Part shown: positions 54,695 to 64,000 of the stretch, piece by piece
Layout: every line of letters begins with the position of its first letter
Position numbering within the stretch: the stretch's first letter is position 1
Origin: Paralithodes platypus
Taxonomy: Eukaryota; Arthropoda; Malacostraca; Decapoda; Lithodidae
Direction: 5' to 3'
Length of the DNA stretch: 64,000 bases
Assembly (NCBI GenBank): GCA_032716605.1
Contig: CM064580.1
Span: 37,554,573-37,618,572 of the forward strand
Position numbers and translations under genes: made by a program
Notes under the pieces: generated by a model
What the model saw: only the letters and a program-made list of their open reading frames with translations
Told to the model about the DNA's origin: nothing
The model's database searches: none

Positions 54695-55135
54695 AATAAG
54701 TGATTATGTGAGATAATTCCCTTCTAGTACCTTCTAACACTCATCCACATGTGTCCCAACCCCCCCCCCCTTCTCCTCCTCTTCCCACCTCTTCAATTAT
54801 CGGATATATTTCCTCTTATTTCCCTCATTTATCGGTTATTTTCTGCGCGAATTATTCTCAGCCGGACTGGGAGGCAGCAGTGAGTCATTTAGAGACCTCT
54901 ATATATGTGAGATCCCTGCTGGGCAGCTCAGTACATTACGAGACATTGCAAAGGGATGATGTATGTCTCTCGGCTGGCTGACCCAGAATACGACCGAACG
55001 GGGAAAATATACGTTTGCCACCAACCAATTGCTGATCCCACTTCTTTTATCACACTTTATTGTTCATATGTTCATCATACAAGTAAAATAAACTCACATG
55101 GGAAATTAATAATGCTTTATATGGTAAATATAACA
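54695..55135 (+). repeat. Rep-N copy 3
   Basis: AAGTGATTATGTGAGATAAT, ACATGTGTCCCAACCCCCCC, TTTCCTCTTATTTCCCTCAT, TTTTCTGCGCGAATTATTCT, GAGTCATTTAGAGACCTC. Same order as copy 1 reversed. Confidence 0.6.
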
Positions 55136-55249
55136 AATTCTGTCAGAATCGAACGGTAGAAATTACGCATCCTGGCCACTTTTCACTACTTCATTTTCAC
55201 GTTTCGCGGGTTAAAGCCTGTGGAGACGAGCGGGAGTGATCATGAGTGC

Positions 55250-55566
55250 GGCAGGTACCCCATCCGCTCAGCCGCAGGCTAGCCACTGCACTGAAGCTCT
55301 CCTTCCATATCTCGCGAGACATATTCGGTGTTGCCAAAGGCAAATGTAGCAGAACATTGCACATTTTTAGCAAATATTGCTGATGTCTGTAGCGCTGCGG
55401 CTGAAACACGTAAGCTAGCGAGCTTGTGTTGGTGTCACTTGAAAGCTCATTTCTTCTATTCTTTTTGCTGCAAACATTTAGTTTCGTTCAGGTACTTGTT
55501 TAAGCATCAGGAGTGCCTGAATAAGCCCTAATATAGCGGAAAATTCCCTGCACTGATTGAGTTAAG
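55250..55566 (+). repeat. Rep-K copy 3
   Basis: GTTGCCAAAGGCAAATGTAG (55331), TTGGTGTCACTTGAAAGCTC (55430), TTAAGCATCAGGAGTGCC, AATATAGCGGAAAAT, TGATTGAGTTAA. Confidence 0.55.
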
Positions 55567-55689
55567 GAAAAGACAGATATTGAATGTGGCAAATAATTGT
55601 TCAAGGTATGCCATGCTTTAGGCCCCTGTAGGCAAAACTCTGCTGGCCATGACTAGTTCTACATCCTGGAAATCTTCTATTTGCATGTA

Positions 55690-56285
55690 CCTTTCTGGTG
55701 TTAGTAGTATGTTAAATTAATATGAAATCTTGATTAGTTGGAGATTTGTTAAAGATTTATATACAAATTTAGATGTCTGAAGAGCTATTATATCAGGTAA
55801 ATTAATTCTGTGAGACTCAAAATGTAGACCAGTGTGGCTGTTGTACGGGATGTAAGTAATAGCACGATTTGTTTCTTTTGTTCTATAAAGACTGAGTGAA
55901 TAGGATTTTATTGGCACACCTGACACTGTTGCACAATATGAGAATGTGCCAGGGAATGGTACATTTGTTTCAACCATTCCTTAATAATGTTATGTCTAGT
56001 TTTATATAAAAACGATACTTGTGATGTTGGAAAGGGTTGTTTTGACTTACTTCAAATGAGGGTTCCAGGATTAGCATTCATCTAGGATAGTTCCAAGAAA
56101 TTGCATTTACTTTAGATATCGCAAGATTGAATAATATTAATTCCAAGTCTGGGGTTGAATTACTAGATATATGAACAATTATGTAGTGGGCTTTGGAAAT
56201 ATTGATTGTAAGATGGTTTGATTTTATCCAGTTGAAAACATGAACAAATTTTCAATTTAGAATTCTTGTCAATTCAAGCAATTCC
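55690..56285 (-). pseudogene. Decayed LINE reverse transcriptase C-terminal region
   Basis: Minus strand. Near 56230-56130 the thumb region reads VFNWIKSNHLTINISKAHYI. From 55977 the frame gives FSYCATVSGVPIKSYSLSLY, AITYIPYNSHTGLHFESHRI and LPDIIALQTSKFVYKSLTNL, which match the standard order YCATVWG, then AIR-I, H-T-PLF, LQ--KF-YK of CR1/Jockey-type LINEs. One or more frameshifts lie between 56130 and 55980. Palm and catalytic residues are absent, so it is a short 5'-truncated insertion. Confidence 0.7.
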
Positions 56286-57070
56286 TCCCCTCAACCCAAA
56301 CAGCGTCGCAGGTTCTATCAACTTGTTGTTTTGATGGTGTCAGGCATTTTTTGCATTATTTGCATTGCAGTTATGGAAGCTGTATGTTCTAAAACTATTT
56401 AAAAGTGAAAACAATTTACTCACCGGACCCTGGAATGTGGAGATATGAGCCCCTATAGGTTGCACGCCCGGGGGGCCGCACCTGGGACTGGTCGTAGTCA
56501 GCCGAGTGATGTGGCCAACTTGAGATATCAATACTTTGGGTCACAGGAAGTGCATCTTTCTTAAAGGATGATGAGATGTCTTTTTATTAGTGTCAAGGCA
56601 ATGCAAAGCGTCACAAACAATAATGTAATAGGCGGAAAATATGAGCGAGTGTGCGCACGTTTTTGTCGCACCTCTGTCAAAGTTTTTATTGATTTTCTGT
56701 CTATACTTTTCACAGGGAATCTTTTATATTGTCTTTGAGGATGATAATAGGTCTTCCACAGTATCAAGGTTGTAAAGTCGCACAGGCACTAAGGCATAGA
56801 GTATGAGCAAGAGTGAGCGAGTTTTTGTCACGCTTCTGTCAAAGCTGTTATTAATTTGTTTCTGTCTGTATTTTCTATGGATATTTTTATCAATTTTTTT
56901 CTTATTATTTATACATTATATACTTACAAATAGGTACTTATATATAGTTGTTTTCACACACTTCTTTATCGCTATGGGAATACCCTTACATGTTTATATA
57001 TTTCGTCTTTCTTTGGCACTTGTTATTATATATTTACATATGTACACGATTATTCCATCTTTTTTTACTC
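56286..57070. other. No gene; inverted GAGCGAGTTTTTGTCGC pair
   Basis: GAGCGAGTGTGCGCACGTTTTTGTCGCAC at 56643-56671 and GAGTGAGCGAGTTTTTGTCACGC at 56811-56833 are direct near-copies about 170 bp apart, each followed by TTCTGTCAAAG or the like. No coding signal. Confidence 0.35.
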
Positions 57071-57071
57071 C

Positions 57072-58560
57072 TTAGTATGCAAGAATGGTGTGATCGTCTA
57101 TGAAGCACTGCGGGTAACACAGCCCGACATCACACTTCGCACACTCATTCCTTGACATTTTTCTTTGGGTTTGTGGGGGACCTTGCACATCCTCTGCGGG
57201 TACTTTTTTCCCAGAGTAGGGAGGGACCAGAATTGAGAAGTGCAATGCCGTGAGTCTCTTTGGATTGTCCTGCTGCTTTCCCCAAACATTTGCTTGTCTG
57301 GCTTTCTTTTTGGATTCTGGATGATCTTCCAAAATTAACTCACGGCACAATGTATGCACTAAATTCTCATAAATCTCCCACTTCTCCTTGACGGCAGGAT
57401 GCAGGATGTGGGTGTTGTGGTTGATCATGTTCAGGAGATGGAAGAACAACTTTGTTTACCCCTTCATATCCTTCTTTGCAAATTCCACCAATAAGATTAT
57501 GACATCAGACTTGTCAACCAGTCTCACGTTGATGTTGTAGTCACACCTTTGCAAACCCAATCTTGGTAGGTGTGTTTGCGGTTCTTCTTGACAGTGCCGC
57601 AAATATAAGTTTTCAGGTAATGGAAGTTGGCAGAGATCAGGTGAATGGTATATCAATTATTGACGTACAAGATGTGCCCCCTGCCGGGGTACCGATCGAC
57701 CGAAGTCATTACCACTTGGCTAGAGATGCCCACAACAGGAGATGGTAGCAAGTCTGTGTGCTTGCCAGTATATAGGAACATATATTGAATGTACCCTGTC
57801 TGACAATTACACAGAATGAAGAGTAAGAGCCCAAACCTATGGTGTTTGCTGGAGATGTACTGGCAGAAGTGGGCTTTGCATGCCACAAGACCAGGCACTC
57901 TTCTAAACACAAATTCTGGAGTGGTTTGAAGGAGGTTTAGAAGGTACTCTGGAGGGTTTCGTAGATGGAGCAGATTCTCCTCACTGCGTCCGGTGCTAGG
58001 TTGAGGGGATTAGTAGTGAGAATATCGAAGTAATGTAGAATCCCCACAATATCTACAAAGTTACTTTAGGCCAATATCTGGGAGGTGATGAGAGTGGTAG
58101 CGAGCAGGCATGTGTCCCAGTACCTCTTGAATCAGATTTTCTTGACCAAACCCATAATGAGAATCAGGGTGATGACATAGAACATGCCATACAGCTCTAC
58201 GCCCACCCACGTCAATGGACATATTTGTGGCTTCACGATTTCCCCCCCATGGTAAAGCTAGTTGTACTCATTGGTCTGCAGACAAATCTTGCTGATAATC
58301 TTATTGGTGAAGAATTGCTTGAAGAAGGCCTTACGGGGTGAATCATTGTTGAAGGTCCGTGAAGTAGAAACTGCTCAGCCCTTATCCAGGAATGGGTGGA
58401 GCATAGGCTCGAATGTCACCCATCCTCCCAATCCCACTGTACTCCAGTGGCACCCTCACCAGCATCACAGCAAGCACCATCGTCCTTGTCGTTGCCATCA
58501 TCGTTGCAATCATCACCACTGCCACCACCATCGTCACCACTGCCACCCCCGCCTCCATCA
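57072..58560 (-). pseudogene. Decayed piggyBac transposase
   Basis: Cut-and-paste transposase that excises and inserts DNA at TTAA. Reading the minus strand in several frames: a Gly/Asp-rich acidic N-terminus (58560-58430), NDSPRKAFFKQFFTNKII (about 58350-58297), YGMFYVITLILIMGLVKKI (58185-58130) with RYWDTCLLATT after it, the first catalytic block degraded to LCLEECLVLWHAK (57905-57865), CQYISSKHHRFGLLLFILCN (57860-57800), GHILYVNN (57680-57655, second catalytic block), VRLVDKSDV (57525-57500, third block) and the C-terminal Cys-rich CAKCDVGLCYPQCFIDDH (57145-57090). The order and spacing match piggyBac proteins. At least four stops or frameshifts. Asp is replaced by Asn in the second block and apparently by Glu in the first. 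No terminal repeats were found on either side. Confidence 0.85.
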
Positions 58561-59655
58561 CCTCTGGCTCAACCACCATCGTCTGCCTGCTGTCCGATGA
58601 TGACCAAGGGCCGCCCTTTGCCACACAGGGTTATTTGTGTGGCGATATTGCCGCGGGTAGTTGATAGCCGTGGGGGTGTCAGGACAGGGGAATAAAATGA
58701 TGGATAGGAAAGAAGGGTGGCAGTGGTGGGGTGAGTGTTGTGGAGGGTCTGAGAGGTGCTTCTGAAGGTTTTGGGGTCAGCTGCATCATGCGGGGGAGAA
58801 GGTCGCATTAAGAGAAGGTCGGGCTGGGGTCGCCGATGAACCTGGAGTTAAGGGCAATGACCCTAACCTTGCTCGCCAACCACTCGCACTCGACTCATAT
58901 AATCTTTTCTTGAGCATGCAGGATGAGTGTAGCCATAACGCACTGGCTGATATCGAGGCATCACTATCGGTCAGTGTCTCGCAAAGTTGATTTACAATCA
59001 AAGTGTTTCTGAGAGGTCATACCTCACGGCAGTGAGACATGTTGACTTGGTGGTGGTTATTAGTATTCTGATGTGTATTCCCGTGGCAATGCCGTGTGTG
59101 TTGTCAAGTGTGTCACTATGTCTATTGTCTACCACCCGTGCTTATAGTCAGTAATCAAGACATCTGTCAATGTTTATCCCACCTGCCACCACCTCAAACA
59201 AAATTATTTCGACCCACTCCCGCCTGGCCTGAGACCCCACTGTCCTGGATCTTGGTATTGTCACATACACTCGTGGACTCATTGTTCACTCCAGCCATAC
59301 TGGCTATATCACATGTACAGTCACGGTGGTAAGTCGTAGACCAGGGGTATGCCAAAGTCCTAGCCACACATTGGCAGTAGGTTCGAACAATTTACATACA
59401 TGGTGGTTCAGCGGCACGACTCCAGTGAAACAAGCGCATTGATGTTAATAAGCTCCGCCCATACACAGTTGAGTAGGTAAAGGTATATGTAAAGGCAACA
59501 TAATAAGCTAAACGATAATTATGATTATTGTATTATTTTTTTGTTTTTTTTTTTTTTTAGTGGTTCCTTATATTTGAAATGTTACTGTATGTATTAAAAT
59601 TATCGAACTATAACGTGTATTGATACTCCAGCAATTTGGTATACTTCACAATGCA
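58561..59655. other. No supported gene
   Basis: Contains a Pro/Ser/Thr-rich antisense frame (58569-58808) directly upstream of the piggyBac relic, perhaps decayed 5' sequence of that element. The rest is mixed composition, with a T run at 59548-59560. Confidence 0.4.
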
Positions 59656-59659
59656 ATAT

Positions 59660-60540
59660 ATCCAATAATTTGGAATCTTGAATGGGGCAATAAATACAAA
59701 AACAAATGTTAATGAAGAACATCTTATCAACCTCAGATTCGTTGATGACAAAGTTCTTTCTAGCGATTCAGAAGATGATTTACAACAAATGTTGAATGAT
59801 TTAGACAGAGAAAGCCTTAAAGGCAGTGTTGAAAATTAATAGAAAGAAACCTAAGAGTAAGTTGAATGATCATGTGAAACCACAACAAATCAAGTTATAG
59901 GATGATGGGCCAGATTCAGTGGAAGAATATTTAATAACCTAGGCCAGGTTATAAATACGAACTCAGATCACTCTAGAAAAATCAAACCAAGGATTGATAT
60001 GGAATGGAGCACATTTGGTAAGCAAAAATATATTATGAAAAGCAAGTTACCCCTTACATTAAAGAGAACAGTATACAATCAATGTGACCTTCCTGTACTA
60101 ATTTACGGATCAGAAACTTGGAGAATAACAAAGTTTCTTGAACGCAAACTATAGTGCTCGTAAAAATATGGAGAGGATAATGTTAGCAATAACTTTGAGA
60201 TACAAGAAGAGAGACTCTTGGAAAAGAGAACAGACTTAGAAGTTAAACGCATTACTATATAAATAATTGGGCTTGGCCAGATCATATACTTAGAAGATAT
60301 GTTAACAGATGGACACATTAAGCAAAAGGATGGGAATATATAGATGGAGCTAGGGGAAGGGATAGACAGAAACCAGATGGAGGGATGAGATCGGACGATT
60401 GCTAAAGTAGGATGGAACAGGATAACATCTGCCCAGCTACAGTAGAAATGTTTGGGAGAGGCCTTTGTCATGCAGTGGAATAACTAAGGCTGCTGTTAAT
60501 GATGATTATGATAATAATGAAATATTAAAAGTATGATAAT
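59660..60540 (+). pseudogene. Decayed LINE: RT palm to C-terminus
   Basis: Plus strand. HLINLRFVDDKVLSSDSEDD (59719-59778) holds the catalytic Y/F-A-DD position as FVDD (59737-59748). It is followed by LQQMLNDLDRESLK, LGQVINTNSDHSRKIK (59940), SKLPLTLKRTVYNQCDLPVL (60041-60100), YGSETWRITKFLERKL, and the C-terminal RWRDEIGRLLK (60375) with RNVWERPLS. Stops and frameshifts between blocks. A GATGATTATGATAATAATGA tail ends it (60500-60519). Same LINE group as 46.7 and 49.2 kb. Confidence 0.82.
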
Positions 60541-61045
60541 ACAGTAACTACTGTTAATGTAAAACGACATATTTAATAGAAATATCCTACCGTAGGTCCA
60601 TTTACATGTTTACAATGAACTCGCACGACAGCAGGTAATGGACAGTTTTACGAGCGCTACACAACGCATTACAGGGGATTTGGTAGTAATTAGCACAACA
60701 ATTTAAGTATTACTCCATATACATTAAACTTTTACTTACCGAATACAAATACCAACAGGGGATTGGAGTTCTCAAATAGAGGTTCCGGTCTTGAATTGCC
60801 TACTGACATAAGCGGTCAATGGAGGTGTTTTAGGTTAACAGACGAATTGGTGTGAGCTGCCGTTTTCGGGTGCCACATGTTTGGGTTGTGGGGCCGTTTT
60901 TGGTCGAACAACCGATTTGGGCCATGGGGTCATTTGGGCCACAGGGCCGTAATTGATCACATCAAAATACTTTGCTTTGTAGGGTGATTTAGGGCAGTGA
61001 GGTCGGTATTGACCATGGGCTATGGGACTTCACTGAATCAAAAAT
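60541..61045. other. No gene; GGGCCGTTTTTGG-type degenerate repeat at 60855-61030
   Basis: Repeated words GGGCCGTTTTTGGTCG, TTTGGGCCATGGGGTC, GGGCCACAGGGCCGT. Similar words reappear at 63655-63780 on the far side of the LINE. Confidence 0.5.
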
Positions 61046-62289
61046 GTTTGCTATGTGTATGAAGGAGACAGGATGCCTGTAATGAGTGTTTCCCCCAAAG
61101 CCAGAATAGTGACAGAGAGCCAAATTTAAGGGACATTGAGGTCAAAATACCTGGACACAAGAATGTTTAACGCAGTCTAACTCATAAGATGAAGGACAAA
61201 TTGATTGAGGGAAAGAGGCCCAGAGTTCACTTGTTGAGTAGAAGACTGAGCAAATTTGCTATTTTGGGGGTAGGAGAGCTGAACAGAATATGAGTGGGAC
61301 TTCGCTGAAAAACGGGTGCCTCGCACTCGTCACAAGAGAGGGGGTATGCACTGAGAGAGCTCTGAAGAACACTCATTGTTGTAATAACAATAGAAGAGTG
61401 AAATAGATGCAACATTATGGTGTGTAGAAACAGATTGTAGGGAACTAGTGAGAGGAAGTGAGTTGATGAGGCGAAATGCTTTGACATTACTCTTTCGAGA
61501 GTATGGTATGGGTGGAACCTCCTTACATATGCAAACAAAATTGGACACATGGGTGCAGTGTGCCCCCATATGCCCCTTTCCCACTGGTGAGACAAGTCAC
61601 GATTTTCGTCGCGGAAACCAATAAATTGGTACATTCGTGACATGTCTCAACACCTCTCATAAAAAATCGTTTGACTCTCAAGGCCTCTCAGGCCTGGCAA
61701 GGGCCCTCGCGGGTCGTCGCACAATGTTCGCACAGTTCAACATTTTGGACGAGGACTCACGATGATCGGTTACCCTCGCAAGCATTGTCGAGCATCGCCG
61801 AAGGGTTTCTGCTATCATCTGCGACATCGGCGAGACATCGCGGATGGTTTCGCACAAAAAAACCTTTGCAACGCTGCATGGATACTCACCCATACTCACC
61901 GTCGCCGATGCTCTCAGATGTTCCGGGAACATCGACGATGCCAAAGAGCACCTTCGGCCGATGCTCTCAGATGTTCCGGGAACATCGACGATGCCAAAGA
62001 GCACCTTCGGCAGGTGGGTAAAAAAAAATTATGAGGCCTATAGTGAGATATCTTTCACCTACGGTGAAATTCCACATATTGTTATTTTTGTTGTTGTTGT
62101 TGATGAAATCTTATAGAATAACCTTTCCTCTTGCCGTTCATGAAAACAACAAAATATAAAAAGCAGTTATTATTGGTGAAAACAGACAGTTAATATTTTG
62201 CTGCGCAATGGATTCTATAAGAGCGAAAATAAAAAATAAAATAAAAATCCAATAATGATGATAGAATAATCTAAACACCGCCATCATGT

Positions 62290-62575
62290 TCAGCGGACAT
62301 ATATATATATTTTTGTTTTGAGAGTAAGCTAAATTTGTATATTTTTCGATAGAAAAATGTCTCCGGCTAAGCCGGATTTCTCCATACAATGCTGTCTCCC
62401 TATCGCTCGCCAGGAAGAAATCGACACCTGGATGGGGATAAACGTCTTAAAACAGTAGGCTGAACGGGGCCGAACGGATACAAGGCAAAGAGAGAGGGAG
62501 AGAAATAGAACAAAAAATAAAAAAACGAGGAGAGGGAGAGACAGAGAAAACAACAAACAGCAGGTGGGCTCAATG
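62290..62575 (-). mobile_element. MITE-B copy 4 (half)
   Basis: Holds the reversed first half of MITE-B: TTTTTCGATAGAAAAATGTC, TCCGGCTAAGCCGGA, CCTATCGCTCGCCAGGAAG, GGGGATAAACGTCTTAAAAC, ending CAGGTGGGCTCAA. Confidence 0.75.
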
Positions 62576-62589
62576 TTTGCGTTACGGCT

Positions 62590-62860
62590 TAACAATTGAG
62601 CCCACCTCGCTTTTTTTAGTTTACTCTTTCTCTCTCTTTCTCCTTTTTTTTTTTTTTTATTTCTATTTCTCTCCCACTCTCTTTACCTTGTATCCGTTCG
62701 ACCCCTTTCAGCCTACTGTTTTAAGACTTTTACCCCCATCCAGGTTTCAATATTTTCCTGGTGAGCGGTAGCGAGCCAACATATATATTTTTTGTTTTGA
62801 GAGCAAGCTAAATTTGTACATTATTTGATAGAAAAATGTCTCCGGCGAAGCATTGCCAAC
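62590..62860 (-). mobile_element. MITE-B copy 5 (half)
   Basis: Holds the reversed second half: GAGCCCACCTCGCTTTTTTT, ACTGTTTTAAGACTTTTACC, CCTGGTGAGCGGTAGCGAGC, then the centre up to TCTCCGGCGAAGC. Confidence 0.75.
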
Positions 62861-62867
62861 CTCCGAA

Positions 62868-62965
62868 TTAAGGGGAGATGGGTCGTTTTTCTGGTCCCCT
62901 TTCTTCCTCATGGTTAACCCCATTAGTTTTCATATTTTATGACGTTCGGCCCATTAGTTTGGCGT
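62868..62965 (+). mobile_element. MITE-A copy 14 (first 98 bp only)
   Basis: TTAAGGGGAGATGGGTCG to GCCCATTAGTTTGGCG, then it stops abruptly and the transposon arm resumes. Confidence 0.8.
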
Positions 62966-63660
62966 GATATGCTAATTCCACTCTGCAATTAGCACATTCA
63001 CGTTACATTCGCTCAGCTGCGCACACCTCGCCGATCTCGTCGATCTCGCCGACGTATGTGCGATGCCAACGCCGATGATCGATCGACGATGAATCGAATT
63101 GCAAGAATTTGTGCCTTAAAAAAATGCCTCGCAGAGGTTCATCGGCGAAACATCGCTCACTTCCCCGATAACATCGCCGATGCCGGAGATTGCGTCGCCG
63201 ACATCGGCGACATCTTCGCCCAGTATAATTTGTCATCTGTTTGTAACGGTCGAAATCGTGAAGGTCGCACGTATTCTTGCGAATTTGATAAAACGAAGGC
63301 ATCGGCGACGAAAATCGTGACTTGTCTCACCAGTGAGAAAGGGGCAATACAGACAAGAGTCTGTGAGGGGCTGAAAAACTTTGGTGAAGGTTGAGCACAC
63401 CAACTTCTGGGAAGCTGTTTTAGCAAGAGTGGTTATATGATCTTTCCAAGAAAGGTCATATGAAAAAGATACATCAGGAATATTGAGAGAAGATGAATGA
63501 AAGGTTGATTTGTGTATTGTTGAAGAGTAAGTGATTGTCTTGTGGAAGATTGCGACTGGTTGATAGAAGACAAAAGTGGGTCTTGGATGCATTGAAATTA
63601 ACAATTGAACTGTTTTGAGCCATGACTGAGTCACTGAATTGGGGTTCCTCCACAGGGTCA

Positions 63661-64000
63661 TTTTTGGTCGAGCGGCCGTTTAAAGCTGAGGGACTGTTCT
63701 GGGCAGAGGGGTCGTTTGGGCCGTGAGGCTAAAATGTTTTGGGTTGTTGCCGAATTGGGTTATGCTGTCGAATAGGGTAAGTGATCGACTCTGCACCATC
63801 TCCAAGTCTGATCCAACTCTACAGTAGTCGAATAACCACAAGAAAGAAATATTAAATACATACAAAATAATAATTAAAACAAACACAGTGTGCCGAGTAT
63901 TAATACACATTCTGCTAGATTACCCAGAGGAAAAACAAATTATAATAAATAAATAGAAGTGACTCGGCCTGTATCACCTAGAGACAAAACCCACCCCCTC
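63661..64000. other. No gene; GGGCCGT-type words then AT-rich DNA
   Basis: 63655-63780 shares GGTCGTTTGGGCCGTGAGG-type words with 60855-61030. The rest is AT-rich. Confidence 0.45.

Larger units (their letters stand above)
61572..63345. mobile_element. 1.77-kb DNA transposon with 41-bp terminal inverted repeats
   Basis: Left end GCCCCTTTCCCACTGGTGAG and onward to 61612; right end the exact inverse, GTGAGAAAGGGGC at 63333-63345, with one mismatch in 41 bp. Both subterminal regions are CpG-rich and packed with CATCGGCGA/TCGCCGATG words. A 57-bp direct duplication occurs at 61903-62016. No transposase is readable in any frame, so it is non-autonomous. The middle (62290-62965) is filled with later MITE-B and MITE-A insertions. 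No target duplication was identified. Confidence 0.75.
61050..63660 (-). pseudogene. Decayed LINE interrupted by a 1.77-kb transposon
   Basis: Minus-strand non-LTR element. The upstream part (63661-63380) contains LNIPDVSFSYDLSWKDHITT plus LAKTASQKL, the region after the RT palm. The downstream part (61560-61050) contains NVASISLFYCYYNNECSSEL plus SQCIPPLL (about 61400-61330), then STSELWASFPQSICPSSYEL (about 61235-61180). Between them lies the TIR element 61572-63345. The 3' tail (61050-61150) is the same as that at 27.0, 36.3 and 42.6 kb. The frame is broken even without the insertion. Confidence 0.75.

Noticed and set aside
58262..58700. Histidine- and serine-rich plus-strand frames (80-112 codons)
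   Set aside because: They are antisense to the acidic Gly/Asp-rich N-terminus of the piggyBac relic.
61671..63394. 90-116 codon arginine/serine-rich frames near the ends of the TIR transposon
   Set aside because: All frames and both strands are open over the CpG-rich CATCGGCGA clusters. No transposase motif.

Overview
The window reads as AT-rich, repeat-dense intergenic DNA from an animal nuclear genome. The lineage is most likely an arthropod, probably a decapod crustacean. This is an inference from three things: (CCTAA)/(TTAGG)-type telomere-like stretches at 1.92, 4.87 and 35.1-35.5 kb; very abundant dinucleotide and GATA-type microsatellites; and a mixture of non-LTR retrotransposons, a Penelope-like element and several families of short inverted-repeat elements (MITEs). 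I found no intact host protein-coding gene, rRNA or functional tRNA. Two short GC-richer pieces with splice-like borders (1373-1486 and 20327-20500) are the only weak candidates for host exons.

Almost every recognisable coding sequence comes from a mobile element. 2.5-4.2 kb: a Penelope-like element with an intact-looking GIY-YIG endonuclease region, followed by a second, inverted and truncated copy. 17.4-18.86, 51.5-52.84 and 55.7-56.3 kb: decayed LINE reverse transcriptases on the minus strand. 46.7-47.9 (+), 49.2-49.76 (-) and 59.66-60.54 kb (+): pieces of one endonuclease/RT-type LINE group. 61.05-63.66 and 22.16-23.7 kb (-): 5'-truncated LINEs of one further family, both broken by later insertions; loose 3' tails of that family lie at 27.0, 36.3 and 42.6 kb. 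57.07-58.56 kb (-): a decayed piggyBac transposase with its DDE region and C-terminal Cys-rich domain still readable.

The non-coding part is dominated by short interspersed elements, which I named here for reference. MITE-A (TTAAGGGGAGG ends, about 370 bp, 14 copies) and MITE-B (about 390 bp, long inverted repeats) share a central GCGAGCGATAGCGAGCC block with two hairpins. MITE-C and MITE-D begin TTAACCC and end GGGTTAA or GAGAGNGTTAA, which is piggyBac-like. MITE-F has TA-flanked mariner-like ends. MITE-H has GCCGGTATCACAC ends. Rep-K, L, M and N are other dispersed repeats. Most of these families sit on TTAA. Several copies abut and share a single target site, and several are nested, so relative insertion order can be read.

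Tandem repeats include a 29-mer (2.1 kb), a 34-mer (21.6-22.0 kb), a 31-mer (26.7 kb), a 36/39-mer (43.9-44.2 kb) and a 1.55-kb array at 29.74-31.29 kb. The unit of that last array evolves 38 to 39 to 60 bp. The 60-bp form has captured the end of the MITE-A copy that closes the array. Other notable structures are a 1.77-kb transposon with 41-bp terminal inverted repeats (61572-63345) and a 294-bp inverted-repeat element with a perfect 6-bp target duplication (24462-24755).
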